From the NCBI GenBank assembly GCA_903928835.1, contig CAIYSK010000187.1, forward strand, positions 1-12,853: a stretch of 12,853 nucleotides of DNA. Reading direction: 5' to 3'. Shown here piece after piece: positions 1 to 6,590 of this stretch (the first letter of the stretch is position 1; each line of letters starts with the position of its first letter). Position numbers and translations under genes: made by a program. A model generated the notes under the pieces. It ran no database searches. It was given only the letters and a program-made list of their open reading frames with translations, and had not been told where the DNA came from. This DNA comes from an uncultured cyanobacterium (GTDB lineage Bacteria; Cyanobacteriota; Cyanobacteriia; PCC-6307; Cyanobiaceae).

Positions 1-1
1 C

Positions 2-967
2 GATCAAACCGCTGGCTTGGCCGAGGCTGCCCTGGCTGCTGGTTCCGTGGCCTCGGCGCTCCTGCCTGCAGGCCCCCGGCCCGAGGGAGAGCGTTGGGTG
101 GGAAAAAACTGGGCCTGTCACCAGGCCAACCTTTGGCTGGATCAGGCCGGGGGGAGCGATTGGCTGCTCTTCCTCGATGCCGATGTGCGGCTGGAGCCTG
201 GGGCCCTGCGGCTGGCCCTGGTCGACGCCAGCCGCCAGGGCGCCGATTTGCTCAGCCTGGCCCCCCGCCTGAGCTGTAGCTGTTTGGCCGAATGGCTCGT
301 GCAGCCGATCATCGCCAGCTTGCTGGGGCTGGGCTTCCCGATCAAGCGGGCCAATGATCCCGCCGATCCCTTGGCTTTTGCGGCGGGGCCGTTCATGTTG
401 TTTCGCCGCAGCAGTTACCTGGCGGTGGGCGGCCATGGCGCCGTGGCGGCCGAGGTGGTGGAAGACCTGGCCCTCGCCCGGGCGATCAAGGGGCGGGGCC
501 TGCGCTTGCGCTACCTGCTGGCCCTCGATCAGCTCAGCTTGCAGATGTATCCCACCTTCCAGGCCCTGTGGGAGGGCTGGAGCAAGAACTGGTTTTTGGG
601 CCTGGATCGCAATGTGATCAAAGCCCTCGGAGCTGGGGGCTTGGTTGTGCAGTTGTTTGCCGTTCCCTGGCTGTTGCTGCCCGTGGGACTGCTGTTGGCT
701 GTTATTCAGCTGCCAACGCCGTCTGTAGCGACCGTGTCCCATGCGGCCCCACTCCTTGCCTGGGCTCCCCTGGCCGTTGGGTTGGGTGGCATAGGCCTGC
801 AATTCGCCATCCGTCTCTGGAGTCGCCGCCGTTTTCGCCTGCCCCTGGATTGGTGGTGGCTGGCCTGGGCTGGGGCCTTGGTAATTGGTGCCATCGCGCC
901 GGTGTCGGTGGTCAAGACCCTCACCGGCCGCGGCTGGACCTGGCGGGGGCGCTCCCTACCGGCCTGA
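2..967 (+). CDS. Family 2 glycosyltransferase, membrane-anchored, 5' end cut by window edge
   Basis: The frame is open from base 2, so the true start lies to the left and the first part of the nucleotide-binding fold is missing. Counting from the TTG at 17, I see WVGKNWA (27-33), the metal-binding DADV (54-57), a GGH turn (138-140) followed by VVEDLALA (147-154), the acceptor-side WEGWSKNW (185-192), and hydrophobic stretches near 203-232, 246-268 and 278-297. It ends with GRGWTWRGR. This is the architecture of GT2 enzymes such as CrtQ, HpnB and the cyanobacterial carotenoid 2'-O-glycosyltransferase CruG: a cytoplasmic catalytic domain followed by membrane helices. Its position 87 bp upstream of OCP/CrtW/FRP makes a carotenoid acceptor attractive, but that is inference; glycolipid or hopanoid-type substrates are equally allowed by the sequence. 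The family call is firm, the substrate is not. Confidence 0.85.
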   Translation, partial: DQTAGLAEAALAAGSVASALLPAGPRPEGERWVGKNWACHQANLWLDQAGGSDWLLFLDADVRLEPGALRLALVDASRQGADLLSLAPRLSCSCLAEWLVQPIIASLLGLGFPIKRANDPADPLAFAAGPFMLFRRSSYLAVGGHGAVAAEVVEDLALARAIKGRGLRLRYLLALDQLSLQMYPTFQALWEGWSKNWFLGLDRNVIKALGAGGLVVQLFAVPWLLLPVGLLLAVIQLPTPSVATVSHAAPLLAWAPLAVGLGGIGLQFAIRLWSRRRFRLPLDWWWLAWAGALVIGAIAPVSVVKTLTGRGWTWRGRSLPA

Positions 968-1054
968 GTGGGGCGGCATTAAATCATGTGAGGGTTTCGC
1001 CCTTCCCGTCTTGCCCTAGGATCCTACAAACTCCTTAACAAAAGAGTCCGCCCG

Positions 1055-2008
1055 ATGTTCACGCTCGAGAAAGCCACCCAGATTTTTCCGGACACCCTCT
1101 CGGCCGATGTGGTCCCCGCCATCACGGCCAGATTCCGCCTTCTCAGCGCTGAAGATCAGCTGGCTTTGATCTGGTACGCCTATGTCGAGATGGGTTCCAC
1201 CATCACGATCGCGGCCCCGGGTGCCGCCCGGATGCAGTTCGCTGAGTACGTACTGAACCAGATCAAGGCGATGGGCTTTGCTCAGCAGAGCCACGTGATG
1301 TGCGAGCTGGCCAACAGCAGCGACACGGAGATCGGCAGGACCTATGCCAGCTGGTCGGTGAATATCAAGCTGGGTTTCTGGTATCAGCTCGGCCAGTGGA
1401 TGGCTGCGGGCTTGGTGGCTCCGATCCCCGAGGGCTACCAGCTCTCCGCCAACGCCTCATCGGTGCTGAGCTCCCTCAAGGCAGTGGAACAGGGCCAGCA
1501 GATCACCCTGCTGCGCAACTTCGTGGTGGACATGGGCTATGACCCCGCCAAGGGTGAGGGGCAACGGGTGCAGGAGCCTGTAGTTGCGCCTACCCCCGAA
1601 AGTTTGCGCAAGAAGGTGTTTATCGAGGGTGTAATCAACCCTACGGTCAACAGCTATATGGATCTGCTCAACGCCAACGATTTTGACCATCTCATTGAGC
1701 TGTTCTTAGCCGATGGCGCTTTGCAGCCCCCGTTCCAAAAGCCAATTGTGGGAACCGAGTCGATCCTGCGATTCTTCCGGGAAGACTGCCAAAACCTCAA
1801 GCTTCTGCCTGAGAGAGGTTTCGCTGAACCCACCGAAGGCGATTACACCCAGATCAAGGTGACCGGCAAGGTGCAAACGCCCTGGTTCGGTGCCGGGGTT
1901 GGCATGAATGTGGCTTGGCGCTTTTTGCTCAATCCCGAAGGCAAGATCTACTTCGTGGCGATTGATCTGCTGGCTTCCCCAGCCGAGTTGCTCAAATTCG
2001 CCAGGTGA
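1055..2008 (+). CDS. ocp: Orange carotenoid protein (OCP)
   Basis: OCP is a blue-light sensor that binds a keto-carotenoid; when photoactivated it docks to the phycobilisome core and dissipates energy as heat. The 317-residue product has the full family length: an all-helical N-terminal domain (about 1-160), a linker (about 161-190) and an NTF2-like C-terminal domain (about 191-317). Residues known from Synechocystis OCP are all present: W40, Y43 and W109 around the carotenoid, the interdomain R154 with E243 and N103 with W277, and Y201 and W288, which hydrogen-bond the keto group. This points to a fully photoactive protein, not an isolated HCP or CTDH domain. Having frp beside it fits the OCP1 type. 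The ATG at 1055 gives the standard N-terminus (FTLEKATQIFP). The 87 bp upstream probably hold the promoter, but no convincing -35/-10 pair stands out. The stop overlaps the ketolase start. Confidence 0.97.
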   Translation: MFTLEKATQIFPDTLSADVVPAITARFRLLSAEDQLALIWYAYVEMGSTITIAAPGAARMQFAEYVLNQIKAMGFAQQSHVMCELANSSDTEIGRTYASWSVNIKLGFWYQLGQWMAAGLVAPIPEGYQLSANASSVLSSLKAVEQGQQITLLRNFVVDMGYDPAKGEGQRVQEPVVAPTPESLRKKVFIEGVINPTVNSYMDLLNANDFDHLIELFLADGALQPPFQKPIVGTESILRFFREDCQNLKLLPERGFAEPTEGDYTQIKVTGKVQTPWFGAGVGMNVAWRFLLNPEGKIYFVAIDLLASPAELLKFAR

Positions 2009-2844
2009 TCGATGCCGCTATGGATGTCGGTGGTGAAGGGCAAACCCCCGCTGGCTCCACCCTCGCCACCACCCACCTTGTTGGGATCCTCCTTGCCGGT
2101 GGCCTCGGCTTGGCTTGGCTGCTGAGTTTGGTGGCCTGCCTTGGCTTGGATCTGGCTGGCCTGAATCCGGCCCTGGTGTTGGTTGCCATTGTGGTGAGAA
2201 CGTTCCTGCACACAGGCCTGTTCATCATCGGCCACGACGCCATGCATCAGGTGTTGGTGCCTTCCCGGCCAGCCCTCAACCACCGAATCGGGGCTATCGC
2301 CCTAGGGCTCTACGCGGCCCTGCCCTACGGCATCTGCCGCCAGAACCACCACCTGCACCACCAGTCCCCCGGTGGCGATCAAGATCCCGATGTTCATGGC
2401 AACCGCTCAGCCCCGGTGTGGATCTGGTATGCGCGCTTTATGACCGGCTACCTCTCCTATGGGCAATTTGCATCCCTGCTCGCTGGTTGGGGCGTGGTGG
2501 CCCTGGGGGCCAGGTGGTGGTTGGCAACCCCGATGGCGAATGTGCTGCTCTTTTGCACCCTGCCGTTGCTACTGAGCTCGTTGCAACTGTTTTTCGTGGG
2601 CACCTATCTGCCCCATCGCAACCAGGCCCCAGCATCAAACCTTCACCAGGCCATCAGCCTGGATTGGCCAGAGTGGTTATCCCTATTGGCCTGTTACCAC
2701 TTTGGCTACCACCTGGAACACCACGAGGATCCGCAGTTGTGTTGGTTCGAGTTGCCGATGGCCCGTCGATCCAATCGCCATCTTCATCACCATCTCCATC
2801 GAGATAGCCGGCCCACGCCCACGCCCTTGATTTTTGCCAGGTAG
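2005..2844 (+). CDS. crtW: Beta-carotene ketolase, CrtW type
   Basis: CrtW enzymes are membrane di-iron oxygenases that add keto groups at C4/C4' of beta-ionone rings, giving echinenone or canthaxanthin, the pigments OCP needs. Histidine clusters in the expected order are HDAMH (77-81), NHHLHH (113-118) and YHFGYHLEHH (about 232-241), followed by the family's WFELP. Hydrophobic segments lie near 24-50, 57-72, 95-110 and 180-197. The GTG at 2005 overlaps the OCP stop (GTGA). An in-frame ATG at 2020 is equally plausible, because an AGGTGA sits 12 nt upstream of it; that start would shorten the protein by five residues. The overlap implies cotranscription and probably translational coupling with OCP. 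After WFELP the protein carries a histidine-rich tail (RHLHHHLHRD) that I do not expect in CrtW; see findings. Confidence 0.93.
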   Translation: MIDAAMDVGGEGQTPAGSTLATTHLVGILLAGGLGLAWLLSLVACLGLDLAGLNPALVLVAIVVRTFLHTGLFIIGHDAMHQVLVPSRPALNHRIGAIALGLYAALPYGICRQNHHLHHQSPGGDQDPDVHGNRSAPVWIWYARFMTGYLSYGQFASLLAGWGVVALGARWWLATPMANVLLFCTLPLLLSSLQLFFVGTYLPHRNQAPASNLHQAISLDWPEWLSLLACYHFGYHLEHHEDPQLCWFELPMARRSNRHLHHHLHRDSRPTPTPLIFAR

Positions 2845-2854
2845 GGTCCCCCCC

Positions 2855-3181
2855 ATGGATATGAAGCTTTCCGGTTGGTCGGAACCAGAACAGGCCATCG
2901 CCAAGACGGCCTTTGACCTGGCCTATCAGCGCGCCATTGATGCCTTGATTGCCGCGGTGCACACCCAGGTTGAAGCCCTCACCAGCGCCGATGCCGTCTG
3001 GCAACTGCACGATTTTCTCAGCATCCAGCGCCATGTGATTGAGGGGCGCTTTGATTTCCGTTCAGATGGGATCTTGTTTGTCTTTGCAAGCTTGGTCAAG
3101 GAGGGACTCCTCCAAGTCGATGAATTGGCTGGCCTAGATCCGGAAAAACTGACCAAGGTCAAAGCAATGTCCCGCTTCTAG
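2855..3181 (+). CDS. frp: Fluorescence recovery protein (FRP)
   Basis: FRP binds the C-terminal domain of activated OCP and speeds its return to the inactive orange form, detaching it from the phycobilisome. The 108-residue product matches the family in length and its helical make-up. The conserved surface patch is intact: W49, H52, D53 and R59 correspond to W50, H53, D54 and R60 of Synechocystis FRP, within WQLHDFLSIQRH, followed by EGRFDFR. The C-terminal helix region VKEGLLQVDELAGLD is also typical. I chose the ATG at 2855, 10 nt after the crtW stop; an in-frame TTG at 2834 would overlap crtW, and a second ATG at 2861 is also possible. Its tight spacing makes it the third gene of the ocp-crtW-frp unit. 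No clear terminator follows before the next gene, 94 bp downstream. Confidence 0.93.
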   Translation: MDMKLSGWSEPEQAIAKTAFDLAYQRAIDALIAAVHTQVEALTSADAVWQLHDFLSIQRHVIEGRFDFRSDGILFVFASLVKEGLLQVDELAGLDPEKLTKVKAMSRF

Positions 3182-3259
3182 CTGTTGCGCTCTTAGCCCT
3201 ACTGGGCCCTGGATGCGTCACCTTGGTTCATTTACAGATGTCCCAAAATCACTGTCGAG

Positions 3260-3285
3260 TGCATAGCTTGTCAGAATGCATAGCT
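3260..3285 (+). repeat. Short direct repeat straddling the SepF-like start codon
   Basis: The 9-mer TGCATAGCT occurs at 3260-3268 and again at 3277-3285, 17 bp apart; the second copy begins inside the ATG of the SepF-like gene at 3276. It might be an operator half-site pair or a small duplication that supplied the start. Nine bases is short enough for chance, so I only record it. Confidence 0.35.
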
Positions 3286-3554
3286 CATTTGGCGACCGGA
3301 TCCCCGAGGTGGTGGTGTTTCACCCCAGCCGCTTCGAAGAAGCGGAGTGGATTGTGCACAACGTGCGCGAGTTCAAAACGGTGATCGTCCATGCCGGAGG
3401 CATGGAGACCACGGAAGCCCAGCGGTTGATTGATTTTGTGGCTGGTGGTGTGAGTGCCATGGATGGTCAGGCGGAATGCCTGGCCCCCCTCACCTTTGTT
3501 TTTGCTCCTGAGCGGGTAACGTTGCGTCGGGATCCTGGTTCACCAGTGGGTTAA
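3276..3554 (+). CDS. Minimal SepF-domain protein without membrane-targeting N-terminus
   Basis: The 92-residue product is almost entirely a SepF (DUF552) core: a strand EVVVFHPSRFEEA, then VREFKTVIVHAGGM, the helix-turn AQRLIDFVAGGVSAMDG and the closing strand LTFVFAPERV. In SepF proper this domain polymerises and binds the FtsZ C-terminal peptide, while an N-terminal amphipathic helix and linker tether it to the membrane. Here the N-terminus has only about ten residues before the first strand, so that anchor and linker are missing. Cyanobacteria normally have a full-length SepF (Cdv2) elsewhere, so I infer that this is a small paralogue rather than the main division protein. It could modulate SepF or FtsZ, or have left division altogether. 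The stop lies 5 nt before the cupin gene, so the two are probably one operon. No obvious Shine-Dalgarno precedes the ATG. Confidence 0.72.
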   Translation: MHSSFGDRIPEVVVFHPSRFEEAEWIVHNVREFKTVIVHAGGMETTEAQRLIDFVAGGVSAMDGQAECLAPLTFVFAPERVTLRRDPGSPVG

Positions 3555-3559
3555 CGCTG

Positions 3560-3994
3560 ATGGCATCTGAGTCGAAACCCGGCTTCCCTGTTTGGCATCT
3601 TTGGCGCGATTGTGCAGGTGTCAGCCACCAAAAACAGGAGTGGTTCGAGGATTTCAACCTTACGTCTTTTATTAAGGACATTCCAGACATTTGGACCTCC
3701 CCTGCCCGCGAGGGAGCGACCAATACTTTGTTCTTGTATTTGCTTCCTGGGCAGGTGTACCAATGGCACGAAAACCCTGTGCCCCAATGGATTGTCTGTA
3801 TCAGTGGCCGATTTTTTATTGAAAGTATGGATGGCGTACGGATTGAGATGGGGCCTGGTGAACTCGCCTTTGGTGCTGATCAGGATTGCCGTTGCATCGA
3901 CGGCCGCCAAGGCCATCTTTCCGGAGTCGTGGGCCCTGAACCAGCTGTGTTGATGTTGATTCAGGTGGGTGTAGATCCCTTTGCCCCGGGTTGA
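3560..3994 (+). CDS. Small cupin-like protein
   Basis: The 144-residue product has a single predicted cupin barrel. The first motif reads GQVYQWHENPVPQWIVCISG: one histidine (H72) is kept, but the second metal-ligand histidine and the glutamate of classical cupins are replaced by N and Q. The second motif region has GPGELAFGADQDCRCIDG followed by RQGHLSGVVGPE. This resembles a group of small bacterial cupins with WHxxPxRQ and GD-(A/F)-x-D-x-x-GxGH patterns, whose function is not established to my knowledge. The incomplete ligand set argues against a standard dioxygenase or isomerase and more for small-molecule binding, or metal binding with another geometry. Base composition is visibly more AT-rich than in the flanking genes, suggesting a different history. 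It follows the SepF-like gene by 5 nt and converges on the oxygenase gene with a 13-nt gap and no visible terminator. Confidence 0.68.
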   Translation: MASESKPGFPVWHLWRDCAGVSHQKQEWFEDFNLTSFIKDIPDIWTSPAREGATNTLFLYLLPGQVYQWHENPVPQWIVCISGRFFIESMDGVRIEMGPGELAFGADQDCRCIDGRQGHLSGVVGPEPAVLMLIQVGVDPFAPG

Positions 3995-4007
3995 GACGGC
4001 AAGCTTT

Positions 4008-4967
4008 TTAAGGAGATTGCAGCAGGTTGATGGCGTACAGCACCTCCTCGAGGGCATCGGCCGCACTGATCCCGCCATAGCGCTGGGGATTGGCCTGGGT
4101 GCAGCAGCTGGGCAGGGGGGCCAGGCTGGTGGTGGGGCGCGGATGGCAGAACTGCACCACGCTGAGGCGTTCAGCCCGGAAGCCCGCTGGGGCCACAACA
4201 CGATGCCAGCCCACGGGGATCAGGCCGTTGCTGAGCCGCTCCAGCATGATGCCGGTGTTGAGGATCACCTGGCCCTCGGGCGGAAGGGCATCCATCCACT
4301 GGCCGTCCACCTGCACCTGCAACCCCGGAGCCGTGGCCCGCGGCAAGGCGGTGATCAGGTTGATGTCGCCATGGGCTTCCGCCCAGACATGCCCGCTGGC
4401 AGGGGCCTGGGCCATGGGTGGATAACGGATGGCCCGGGTGAGGATGGGGGCTTGGCTGGTCATCTCATCGAAGAAGCTTTCGGCGCAACCGATCCCCAGG
4501 GCGATGATCCGCAGGAAACGGCGCTGGAGATCCGCGATGGCGGTGTGGAACGTCTCCAGCACGGAGGTAATACCTGGAACCACGTCTTCGGGGAGCAACT
4601 GCTCTGGATAGAGCAAGGGGTAATGGCGCCTGAGGGGGTGCTGGGATGGGATGGTCTCCCCCCAATTGAGCATCTCCTTCCAATCGGCATGGTCGCTGCC
4701 GGCGGCGGTTTCGACCAGGAGGCCCGTATAACCAGTTTGGCCACCCGCCCCAGGGGCCACAAAGCGCTGCTTGCTGGCTGGATCCAGGGCGAAAAACTCG
4801 CGCAGCATGCCGTAGGCCGTATCGAGTAGATCCGCCGAGAGGTCGCTGCTGGTATACACGAAGCCCGTTTGCAAGCTGCGTTTTACCCCATCCACCACCG
4901 CCAGACGGGTGGCCTCGCTGCCCCGTTCAAAGGCAAGCAAATCAACGTCGAGAATCGCCTGGGCCAT
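4008..4967 (-). CDS. 2-oxoglutarate/Fe(II) oxygenase, isopenicillin N synthase family
   Basis: Soluble non-heme iron oxygenase of the IPNS/plant-like 2OG family. Counting from the ATG at 4967 (319 residues), the iron triad is H199 and D201 (AHGDINLIT) with H255 (VGWHRVV), and the 2-oxoglutarate-binding R267-x-S269 lies in RLSVVQF. RYPP just before the first histidine and the N-terminal SLQTGFVYTSS are also typical of the family. The usual length is 300-350 residues. A longer start at 5012 would add 15 residues but overlap the upstream gene by 35 nt; the start at 4967 leaves a 10-nt gap and begins MAQAILDVDLLAF, like family N-termini, so I prefer it. The substrate cannot be read from sequence; members hydroxylate amino acids, small metabolites or oxylipins. 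It is cotranscribed with the kinase-fusion gene upstream. A CC pair near the C-terminus (PSCCTQ) is a minor oddity. Confidence 0.88.
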   Translation of the reverse strand: MAQAILDVDLLAFERGSEATRLAVVDGVKRSLQTGFVYTSSDLSADLLDTAYGMLREFFALDPASKQRFVAPGAGGQTGYTGLLVETAAGSDHADWKEMLNWGETIPSQHPLRRHYPLLYPEQLLPEDVVPGITSVLETFHTAIADLQRRFLRIIALGIGCAESFFDEMTSQAPILTRAIRYPPMAQAPASGHVWAEAHGDINLITALPRATAPGLQVQVDGQWMDALPPEGQVILNTGIMLERLSNGLIPVGWHRVVAPAGFRAERLSVVQFCHPRPTTSLAPLPSCCTQANPQRYGGISAADALEEVLYAINLLQSP

Positions 4968-4977
4968 GGCGGCGAGC

Positions 4978-6588
4978 CTAGGGTCTAAACCTGGCCAGGA
5001 CAGCCTGGGCAAGGCCTTTTTCGCTGTCTTTGGTGGTTTGCACCTCCACCCAGTGGCTGATGGCCTGCTCGTCGCTGGTTAGGGGTTCGATCCAGGTGCG
5101 CTGGTGTTCCATCACCTCCACGGTGGCATCGGAGGGATCGGTGCCCGCGGCCGTTCGGGCCAGGAGCCGTTGGCGCAGCACCGGCTCTGGGGCCAGGCAA
5201 CCCACGATTTGCATGGGCACGCCCAGGTTCTCAGCCAGGGCGGCCATCTGCTGCCGCTCGCTGTGCCGCAGAAAGCAGGCATCCAGAACCACGGGGAGAC
5301 CGGCGGCCAGGGCCGGTTTCACCAGCTGGGGCAACGCTGTTTCATAGAGGTATGCACTGGCTTCTGGGCCGTAGAGCTCCCCCTCGAGCTGGCGGGTTGG
5401 TTTGGTGCCCCAGAGCCCAAACAGGCGTTTGCGTTCCACATCGGAGCGAAACACCATGGCCCCCGTGGCCGCGCTGAGCCGAGCCGCCACGGTGCTCTTG
5501 CCACTGCCCGAGAGCCCATGCATCAGCACCAGTCCTTTGGCCCGGGGCTGGCACCAGGATTCCGCCAAGTTCAGGTAGAGCTGGAGATCGCGATGGCCCT
5601 GCTGGCTCGCTTCGGGGCTCAGGCCGCCTTGGCCAATTCTGAGCCACGTCACCTTGGCCCGCACGAGGGCCCGGTAAACGCTGTACCAGGCCCAGCCGCG
5701 CAGGCCTTCGGCGTCCCCGCTGGCCTCGATCCAGCGGTTGAGCAGTTGGCTGCCGAGCTCCAGCTGGCCATGCACCTCCATGTCCATCCCCAGAAAGGCC
5801 AGCTCACTGATCGGATCGATCCAGCGCAGGGTTGGGCTGAATTCCAGGGCATCGAACACCTCGATGCCATCAACGCCCAGCAGCATGTTGCCCAGGTGGA
5901 GATCCCCATGGCATTCGCGGATGAATCCGCCTTTGCGGCGCTGTTCAAACCAGGGAGTGAGCCGCTGGCCCTGCTCCTCCACCCATTGGCCCAATCGCCC
6001 CAGTCGGGCGCCCTCGGCGGTGCAGCTGGCCAGGGCGGTGAGGTTGTCTTGCACCGGCTGGATCACCGCCGCCGGGCGGCCCCAGGGGGAGTCCATCGGT
6101 GCCTGGGCGGCATCACTGTGGAAGCGGGCCAAGTGCCCGGCGAACTCAGCGATCAGGGGCTCGCTGAGTTCGCCCCGCTCCAGCACCGCCGGCAACAATT
6201 GGCTTTGATCGAACTGCACCATCCGTACAGCTTTGGTCAGGTCAGGACCATGACTGGGCCCAACAACCGCCACCAGATCCAGGTAGCGCTGGGGGGATAG
6301 CCGGCGGTTGAGCCGCAGTTCCTCGCGGCAGGCTTGGGCGCGCAGGGATTCGGTGGAGAAATCCACAAACCCAAACGCCACCGGTTTTTTGATCTTGTAG
6401 GCGTAGGGGCCCGTGAGGATCACCCAGGAGAGATGGGTCTCGAGCAGTTGCAGATCCGCCACCGGATGGGGGTAGGCCTCGGGCTTGAGCAGGGCCCTGA
6501 TGACCGGCTCGAACCGCTTCACCGGATCGGCATCCCCTACCGGATTCACATCAGAGGTGATGGTGCGTTGCCTAGGGTCGCGATTCAC
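4978..6588 (-). CDS. Aminoglycoside-phosphotransferase-like / P-loop kinase fusion protein
   Basis: This 536-residue protein joins two kinase-like folds. The N-terminal half resembles the APH family: AYKIKKPV (63-70) carries the ATP-binding lysine, CHGDLHLGN (226-234) is the catalytic loop, and VFDALEF with IDPISELAF (244-265) supplies the metal-binding acidic residues. The C-terminal half is a small P-loop kinase with Walker A GLSGSGKST (358-366), RSDVERKR after it and VVLDACFLR as the probable Walker B region, resembling gluconate-kinase-like or zeta-toxin-like NTPases. This fusion is widespread in bacteria and is annotated as bifunctional aminoglycoside phosphotransferase/ATP-binding protein; no substrate is known to me, and antibiotic resistance should not be assumed. 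The GTG at 6588 lies 2 bp from the divergent desaturase start, so the real start may be an internal GTG at 6549 or 6522. The downstream oxygenase gene follows after 10 nt. Confidence 0.88.
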   Translation of the reverse strand: MNRDPRQRTITSDVNPVGDADPVKRFEPVIRALLKPEAYPHPVADLQLLETHLSWVILTGPYAYKIKKPVAFGFVDFSTESLRAQACREELRLNRRLSPQRYLDLVAVVGPSHGPDLTKAVRMVQFDQSQLLPAVLERGELSEPLIAEFAGHLARFHSDAAQAPMDSPWGRPAAVIQPVQDNLTALASCTAEGARLGRLGQWVEEQGQRLTPWFEQRRKGGFIRECHGDLHLGNMLLGVDGIEVFDALEFSPTLRWIDPISELAFLGMDMEVHGQLELGSQLLNRWIEASGDAEGLRGWAWYSVYRALVRAKVTWLRIGQGGLSPEASQQGHRDLQLYLNLAESWCQPRAKGLVLMHGLSGSGKSTVAARLSAATGAMVFRSDVERKRLFGLWGTKPTRQLEGELYGPEASAYLYETALPQLVKPALAAGLPVVLDACFLRHSERQQMAALAENLGVPMQIVGCLAPEPVLRQRLLARTAAGTDPSDATVEVMEHQRTWIEPLTSDEQAISHWVEVQTTKDSEKGLAQAVLARFRP

Positions 6589-6590
6589 TT

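Noticed and set aside
968..1054. Possible promoter for ocp (TAGGAT at 1017-1022 as -10)
   Set aside because: No matching -35 at proper spacing; too weak to list as a feature.
3182..3275. Possible terminator after frp (GCCC/GGGC near 3197-3208)
   Set aside because: The stem is only 4 bp and no T-run follows.
3551..4201. Minus-strand frame of 216 codons across cupin and oxygenase ends
   Set aside because: It overlaps two better-supported genes, one of them antisense, and shows no motif.
3981..4829. Plus-strand frame of 282 codons opposite the oxygenase
   Set aside because: Antisense shadow of a gene with an intact iron-binding triad; Gly/His-rich composition with no domain.
5104..6300. Long plus-strand frame (398 codons) opposite the kinase fusion
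   Set aside because: It lies entirely antisense to a gene with clear APH and Walker motifs; the product has no recognisable domain and the length is expected in GC-rich DNA.
4978..6588. Antibiotic resistance by the APH-like domain
   Set aside because: The fusion is a widespread conserved bacterial protein and there is no resistance-gene context; the fold alone does not show aminoglycoside activity.
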